From the NCBI GenBank assembly GCA_009746045.1, contig RPFO01000310.1, positions 878,234-942,233 on the forward strand: a stretch of 64,000 nucleotides of DNA. The letters run 5' to 3'. This stretch comes from Mesostigma viride (taxonomy: Eukaryota > Streptophyta > Mesostigmatophyceae > Mesostigmatales > Mesostigmataceae). A program made the translations under genes and the position numbers. A model generated the notes under the pieces. That model was not told the DNA's origin, did not search any database, and saw only the letters and a program-made list of their open reading frames with translations. Numbering within the stretch: position 1 is the stretch's first letter; the number at the start of each line of letters is the position of its first letter. This document shows, one piece after another, positions 58,335-64,000 of the stretch.

Positions 58335-59673
58335 CCCACAGTCCGCTGACCCATTTTTGGCACTTTCATACCCCTGAAAATGAAAAAAATCATAACTCAC
58401 AGGCCACAACTCCAAATACCCCCAACCAAGATGCTAGGAGTATCTACACTTCAAGGTCTTTCAGAATATGCAATAATACCTTGGCTTTATCAAAGCATTT
58501 GGATGATAGCTTCAGTCAAAGTTGGCCAAAAGACGATCTTTTTTCCCCGAGGAAAAGTCTACCCCACCCTAACTTCCCAGGGAGGGCAGGGAATCTCAAT
58601 AACAACATTGGACAACTTAGTTGGATAGTCCAATGGTGGTTTCCTTGGGTCAGACCACCCGGATAACCCATTACCCCTATATAACGTGCTCATACATGTG
58701 TGTGGGTTACGCGCGTGTAAACAGCTATCTATGACAGGCAACACAATAATGCATTATAACAAGCTATCAAAGGCTGCCAAAAGTGCTGGAATACAAACAC
58801 GTTGCCTACCTGCACTGACGGAGTGGTATACTCCAAAGAAATGCCAAAAACTGGGCACTTTCAGGGCTAATACCACTCTTTACAACAGGCATGGAAGCTT
58901 GATGAAATATGCATAAAATCGTCATTTATAATGCATGGGATACGTATTCCGCAGCAAACAACTCGCAAATACGTTGTCTTACCTGGCTCGTTCATGCCCT
59001 ACCCGGATTCCGCTGGCCGGGACCCTCATATCTCACACATACTGATGCTCTACATTCAAAGGCCGCCATAGCCGCATACTTCATGATCCGCCATGACTAC
59101 CAGGTTGATGTTCCGTGCAAAGATGGCTACTAAACTAGTCCGCATTCTCAGCAAACGCTGCAGCTGACGTCCCATACCCAAACTGGATGCCCGGGCTGGC
59201 GCAGATTGCCCGGCCATAGGGAGAAAATCGACCTATGATAAGCTATGACTCATCTGGAACTGACGACCAGGAAAGTTATATTTTCCTACCTGTATTTTCC
59301 CAACCCTATAAATCTGGCCGTGCCTGACCTACGAAAATCATGCATCGTCATTCTGAGCAACATTCTGAACCGTTTCAAGCCGTGAGACGCAAAATTTTCG
59401 TGACAGCGGCACGTTGGCAGCCATATCTCATTACGCGCGCGCGCGAGCGAAAATTTCCCGCCAAAGTCACGTGATACATTCTCAATGCACGTTGTAATTA
59501 CCAGGCTATGGCGAATATTACCCCCAAACCTATGCATCACCTTCGTCCCTAAGTGTTCCCGGACCCACCGGACCACTGACATCCGTCACTAGTGGCGCGG
59601 CGCTTTCGGCGCGGCGCGAAATTCGACCGTTAGTCAAACCCCCCGACAGGTCGGGGGGTTAACGGACTAAGGG
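58335..59673. mobile_element. TTAA-flanked, piggyBac-like non-autonomous element (1,339 bp)
   Basis: It is bounded by TTAA on both sides (58331-58334 and 59674-59677). The ends are imperfect inverted repeats: left CCCACAGTCCGCTGACCC, right (complement) CCCTTAGTCCGTTAACCC, 14 of 18 matching. TTAA target duplication with CCC...GGG ends is diagnostic of the piggyBac superfamily. Removing it with one TTAA kept restores the reading LLKSSNAF-KGKSQSLVV of the interrupted recombinase, so it is a clean insertion. Inside are only short frames (58380-58628, 58686-58916, 58909-59133 plus; 59286-59582 minus) without recognisable transposase motifs, so it probably depends on a transposase made elsewhere. 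Confidence 0.65.
59630..59670. other. Hairpin within the right end of the piggyBac-like element
   Basis: An 11-bp perfect stem (AACCCCCCGAC at 59637-59647 with GTCGGGGGGTT at 59650-59660) has a two-base loop. An outer 6-bp stem, TTAGTC with GACTAA (59630-59635 and 59665-59670), encloses it. The outer arm is also part of the terminal inverted repeat. Confidence 0.85.
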
Positions 59674-60075
59674 TTAAGGGCAAGAGTCAGTCATTGGTGG
59701 TAAAACTTGATGTCTGAAATCATCCTCCGCCACTGCGTCGCGGGTCAGCCAACTTGGCAGCATGTTTTCCCTTCATCTTACCGCAATTCAGCCACATTTG
59801 GCACGTTGCGACACAGGCTTTGGGAGTAGACATCATTTGATCATTCGCGGGCTGCGGCATGGGAGTGCCACCCATGATTTCCTAGAGGGTCGCAGCATGG
59901 GGTCTATCTAGTGCCGGGGGCACCGGCTCGGCAGCACCACGGTTGCCCATTATTTGGGCTTGCACCGCAGCTTGGAGGTGCAGCTTCCTGAGGTTCTTAT
60001 TCAGGAATATATTAGGCCAGGGTTGTATGGCCCTACCTACCTACAGTGCCTGGCTGCATGTCATGTCCAGTAGAC
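59674..60075 (+). pseudogene. Tyrosine recombinase, C-terminal part
   Basis: Immediately after the TTAA the frame continues KGKSQSLVVKLDV. After a stop and open sequence it reaches HVATQALGVDII, then shifts frame to HHLIIRGLRHGSATHDFLEG. The box-II signature H-x-x-R-H-G is present as RGLRHG (59846-59863), with the first His replaced by Arg. After one TAG comes CRGHRLGSTTVAHYLGLH, whose Tyr (59951-59953) is the likely nucleophile. Stops, a frameshift and the missing His show inactivity. The domain ends near 60075. Confidence 0.65.
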
Positions 60076-60277
60076 CGTATATCTCTATTTGTGGAACATT
60101 AATCCTGTCAGTAGAGCGCACTTACAGTATGCATCAAGCAAGTGCATTCTAATGTTCTCATTCGTCAGGAATTTATGACGTGGGGACCCGCTAGCACTAC
60201 GGATCTTGTCCTTGCTTGTTGGCTCTTTTTCCTCATTCTTTGGGTCGATTTTGAAACTGTGGTTGCCGCACTCTCAG

Positions 60278-60376
60278 GATGAGGGGGGCCCACTGCATCA
60301 TGCATCAAGGAGAGGCCGTCTGGATGTTGTCCAGCATCTCTTCGCAAGTGGTGTGGATGTGAACGCCGTGGACAAG
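60278..60376 (+). CDS. Ankyrin-repeat exon 6, donor site mutated
   Basis: Acceptor CCGCACTCTCAG, then 33 phase-0 codons: DEGGPLHHASRRGRLDVVQH and LFASGVDVNAVDK. At the point where the other copies have GTCAGT this one reads ATCAGT (60377-60382), so normal splicing would fail; read-through ends at a stop at 60422. It is the next member of the exon series, separated from exon 5 by the DIRS-like element. Either this end of the gene is dead or this is a terminal exon. Confidence 0.6.
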
Positions 60377-60512
60377 ATCAGTTTTGTCGTGGTGCCAGTG
60401 TGCAACGCCAGAGCGGTTGTCTGACCAAAAGGAACACTTCCTGCGTTGAGCTATGGCTTCGCAAGGCCACCATTCCTCAGGTTGTTCGGTACCAAGTTTT
60501 AGTATCCTCGTT

Positions 60513-61009
60513 CGGAATATAGTTTAATTAATGCATGCGGGAAAGATAGGGCCGCAATGCCTTGGCCTGCATGTGGAAGGCTGTCTGCGACATGGGCTAA
60601 CTAATCCGTTCTGTACAAAGGGTTCATTCGCGCCGCAATTCTCCTTGAAAGACCCCGTTGTTTACAAGGATCGGTGGCTATTTAATTGTGGTCTGAAAAA
60701 ATTAATAGTAGGCTTTATGCGACTTGATTGCAAACATTCGTAATTGTTTGCACCATCTGTGAAGCTAGGGACCTGTAGGCTCGGCTTGTTGCTTAACGAA
60801 TCTTTGGCTGATTGTTTTAGTGAGTCGTGATGAATCATTATGTAGTGGACTCAGACCGGCCCAAGGGGTCGATGGGCGAGATTCATGCTTTTCAGTTTTA
60901 AGAACCTTGTACGACTACCTGTACGGTTAACGTACTAGCGTGGGCGTGCGTGGCCACGTTAGTTTGTAGTGGCATTTTCAGCACCGTTCAGGCCGGCGCG
61001 TGGCGCATG
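60513..61009. repeat. Direct repeat copy A (about 497 bp)
   Basis: It begins TTCGGAATATAGTTTAATTA and ends GGCCGGCGCGTGGCGCATGA. It aligns with 62011-62490 over its whole length with scattered substitutions and small indels (for instance an extra GACTACCT near 60914). The pair could be diverged LTRs of a small element or a segmental duplication; the ends show no TG...CA and no clear target duplication. Confidence 0.85.
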
Positions 61010-62010
61010 AGGGTGTTACTAGGAGTTAATGAGAATCAGAGTTGTTTCTTTCACAATGGCAGCAATGGCCGCCGGTGCAAAATTGCACATTCTAGCGCGG
61101 GTTGCATCTGCCTTGTAGCCGAGGCCTATGGTGGGACAGCCGAGAAGTTGCTCAACCTAGCATAGCAGAGTTGGTCGTGCAACGGAAAGAATATTTATAT
61201 TTACCCCCATTCCGTTTTCCCCAGCTGCGGGACTTTTTGACGTGGGCGAAGGATGGGGCGCTACTTCGACGGAGCTGTTCATAAGTTTCTTAAAACAGCT
61301 CTAGTGTCACATCGCAGGCTTGCCACCTTGCGATGGTGCGTGTGTCGTGGCCTGGACTCTAATGGTACGACCCAGGTTCCAGTCAGGAACGGCCTATTTT
61401 CATAAATTATTTTTTTGTGGCAGCAGGTCGGTTGTCCAGTTGCCCCTGCCGAGGAGGGGTGGTTGGGAACTATACCAGCCGCACGAGGGCTGCGCTTCGA
61501 AGCTGAAAATTATTCCCTATCGAGAGACTCGAGTCGGGGAGGGAGTCTTAGGGAGGCGAGGCAACTCCAGAAATTTGTCGTTCCTTTTTCCGTCTCAGCA
61601 CATGCTGCGCCGCTCAGTCTGTTATGGTGTTGTAAAACCTCTTCCCGTTTTGGATTATTCCGGAATTACGGAATGCTGGCTCCGTTTGGGGGGCTTTGGT
61701 TTTGGGGCAGTCACCGGCTTGTGCCGCATTGTAACCAGCAGGCCCCTGCGGGGGTTATTAAAGCCTAGCGCGGTCTGAGTCGCCATTTAAGATGTTGCGA
61801 CACGTTCTTTAGCGCATGGTGGTCATGAGATTAATCGGCGCGATGGGGCCGGTGCCAGTGGGGGGTAATTGGGTGGAGGCTTCTTGCTTCCGTGTGCGGA
61901 CTGAGAAACCTTCAGGCCACTGTAACTGCTGCATTTGTGGCAGGGCTCCATTCATTGTATCAATCAAATGATGGTCTTCTTGGAAGCTTAGTGATCTTGA
62001 TCGGCTTTCT
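61010..62010. other. DNA between the two direct repeats, no supported gene
   Basis: About 1 kb with plus-strand open frames up to 152 codons (61320-61778) that show no recognised domain. No retroelement coding remains are visible. Confidence 0.5.
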
Positions 62011-62490
62011 CTGAATATAGTTTAATTAACGTATGCGGGACCGATAGGGCCGCTATGCCTTGGCGTGCATGTGGAAGTCTGTCCGCGACATGGGCTGACT
62101 CATTCGATCTGTACAAAGGGTTCATTCGCGCCACAATTTTCCTTTTAAGACCCGGTTGTTAATAAGGATCGGTGGCTACTGATTAGTGTCCGAAAAAATT
62201 AATAGGCGTTATGGGACTTGCTTGCAAAGATTCGTAATTGTTTGCACCAGCTGTGAAGCTAGGGACCTGTTGAATCGGCTGGTTGCTTAGCGAATCTTTG
62301 GCTGATTGCTTTAGTGAGCCGTGATGAATTATTGTATAGTGAACTCGGACCGGCCCAAGGGGTCGATGGGCGAGATTCATGCTTGTCAGATTTAAGAACC
62401 CTGTACGGTTAACGTACTAGCGTGGGCGTGCGTGGCCACGTTAGTTTGTAGCGGCATTTTCAGCACCGTTCAGGCCGGCGCGTGACGCAT
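62011..62490. repeat. Direct repeat copy B (about 480 bp)
   Basis: Matches copy A, period about 1.5 kb. Shared landmarks include AGTTTAATTAA, TGTACAAAGGGTTCATTCGC, CCGGCCCAAGGGGTCGATGG and GTGCGTGGCCACGTTAG. No open frame is conserved between the two. Confidence 0.85.
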
Positions 62491-64000
62491 GCTGGTCTTA
62501 ATAGTAGCTCCAGTGTAGAAACTGTGCATAGGTGGCTGAAGCTAAGGTCCATTGGAGTGCCTTCCTACCATGAGAAACAATTTTATTGCAATGAATGTTC
62601 AGGCTTGGTAGTGGAGCCTAGCCACACGATCAAAATCATTGTATTGCAGCTTGCAACTCTCCAACGCGAGGGAAGTTGGGCTGGCCGAAGCTATTGCGGC
62701 TGCGCCCAAAGTAAGCTGAAGCTGCCGGCCTCCCCAGACATGGGGGGCCCTGGACCTATTCGGTTTGGACCGCAGATCAAAGTTCGGCAGTTGTCCTGCT
62801 GTTTTCAAAGCATTGGAGATGGTTTCCAACTCTGGTTCTTGAGGGTGTTCCCCCAGAGCCACTGGGCGACGGGGTGAGCCATGCCAGCCATTTGGAAGCC
62901 CGATGATCATTTAAAAGACTTCGAGTTCGGAAGTCCAATGATGCGGAAAGGGGTAAATATGAGGAAGTTGTCAAATATGAGGAAGGTGGGCTGAGAGCCC
63001 TGAAAGAAGTGCCAGTGTAGCACTTACGACAGCGCGGGGTGGAAAAGGACCAAAAAGGGGAGTAGGTGCACCAATCGGCAGCGGCTGCTGTGGGGTCGGG
63101 GGTTGCTGGCGGAAGAAGGTGCAATGTCACACCACGGGCGCCCCTGTGCCTCAGGGAGCTGTGAGCAGCCCCCTTCTGCCCTTCACGATGAAGGGAGGAG
63201 TGGGGATGCTCTGGTTGGGCTGGGAACTTGGGGGGGGCAGGCCCCGGCAGTGTTGTCCGTGTTGCTCTATGTATAGGATCGTCTTATTATACCGCAAAGG
63301 CAGGAGGTCCAGAGCCATCATTATCGTCATCACGATGGGGGTTCGACCTAGTGGCAGTGGCTCTGCTCCCGGGGAATCCGAGCGGCTGGTGCCGGTGGGG
63401 CTGGTGATGGCGGTTGGGTGAGCTGGAGACGTTCCCAGAATTTGTGTAAGTCCTTAAGGGGCAGCCTGGGATACGCCCCCTTGACTAGGGGGAACATGTG
63501 GCTCTGCCTGCGTCCGCCGGGAAACGTAGCGACCAGTTGGGGGCGGGAGTGGGGGCATCATCACGCCAACGAAGGCTCGGCATTCCAAGTTGTTGCGTTC
63601 TTACCACCAGGGGTGGTAATGGCCTGGGTGGCCAGAAATGGAGATGTGGGATAAGCTTGGATCAAGGGGGATGTGCTGTGCCCCAGCGTGGTGATATGGA
63701 CGAACTTGACCATCACGTTGGTTTTGAGGGTGTCGCTAGGCTCCAATTTAAAGCCTGCACAACCTGTGGTACTGGCACGCATACCAGTACCACAAAAGGG
63801 GGCGGGAATGTGTGACAGTAGGTACTAGTACTGGCGCAACATCAGTCCCCTTATGATCTAGTCCTATGTAGCACAAGCACCTCACAGGGTGTAGGTGATG
63901 TACGGTAGAGCTGCGCTACAGGTGACAGATCTCCCCCCTTTGAGCCCGCTGCAACGTAACTATAAAATGAGCAAAAAGCCCATGAAAGCGTGCTCATTTC
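62491..64000. other. Right end of window, no supported gene
   Basis: Open frames are below 135 codons and overlap on both strands without recognised motifs. A perfect 11-bp inverted repeat TGTGGTACTGG and CCAGTACCACA with an 8-base loop lies at 63765-63794. Confidence 0.5.

Larger units (their letters stand above)
54481..60075 (+). mobile_element. Decayed DIRS-like retroelement (RT, RNase H, tyrosine recombinase)
   Basis: In order: a gag-like region, reverse transcriptase fragments, RNase H, a 2A-like NPGP motif and a tyrosine recombinase, all plus strand but broken by stops and frame changes. RT and RNase H followed by a tyrosine recombinase, in place of a DDE integrase, is the defining architecture of DIRS-like elements, which integrate as circles without target duplication. 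The RNase H motif KGRSSS is one I associate with such elements in algae. The recombinase is split by a TTAA element at 58335-59673. Terminal repeats were not found, so the stated borders are those of the coding remains. It lies between ankyrin exons 5 and 6. Confidence 0.7.

Noticed and set aside
58380-59582. PiggyBac transposase inside the TTAA element
   Set aside because: Frames are short, on mixed strands, and show none of the expected DDE or C-terminal Cys-rich motifs.

Overview
The window is nuclear DNA of a eukaryote. GT-AG introns interrupt coding exons, LTR and tyrosine-recombinase retrotransposons are nested in other elements, and satellite arrays take up about 60% of the bases. The ankyrin exons, the moderately GC-rich unique DNA and the RT-RNase H-tyrosine recombinase element fit a unicellular alga or other protist. 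No marker gene fixes the lineage, so this is inference.

Layout. (1) 1-4370 is a minisatellite of 58-bp and 64-bp units, cut by the window start. (2) 4371-7029 and 15202-45716 are one satellite of 36-bp and 44-bp units. An 8.2-kb Copia-type LTR retrotransposon (7030-15201) splits it precisely. The satellite also holds an 881-bp assembly gap (29033-29913), preceded by about 5.5 kb of error-rich sequence. (3) 45717-50150 is unique DNA with a possible multi-exon minus-strand gene (46934-48296) of unknown function. (4) 50190-60376 holds six copies of an ankyrin-repeat exon. In the clearest cases each exon is exactly 99 bp, phase 0, and encodes one 33-residue repeat. (5) A decayed DIRS-like retroelement (about 54.48-60.08 kb) lies between ankyrin copies five and six. 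It carries a 1.34-kb TTAA-flanked, piggyBac-like element inside its recombinase gene. (6) 60.5-64.0 kb has two 480-500 bp direct repeats and no gene I can support.

The most notable element is the Copia retrotransposon. Its LTRs differ at one of 645 positions, so insertion is recent. Its coding region is still split over several frames: an unknown 261-aa ORF, a basic/acidic gag N-part, a gag part with a CCHC knuckle, integrase, then a long ORF. Gag and integrase share a frame and are separated only by TGA-CTA-G, a context known to favour stop-codon readthrough. A retropepsin-like domain lies after integrase and before reverse transcriptase, not before integrase as in usual Copia elements. Its catalytic triplet reads D-T-N.

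Nesting order: the Copia element is younger than the satellite it splits. The piggyBac-like element is younger than the DIRS-like element, which in turn is younger than the ankyrin exon array it separates. Most long open frames in the satellites are repeat artefacts on both strands and are not annotated as genes.
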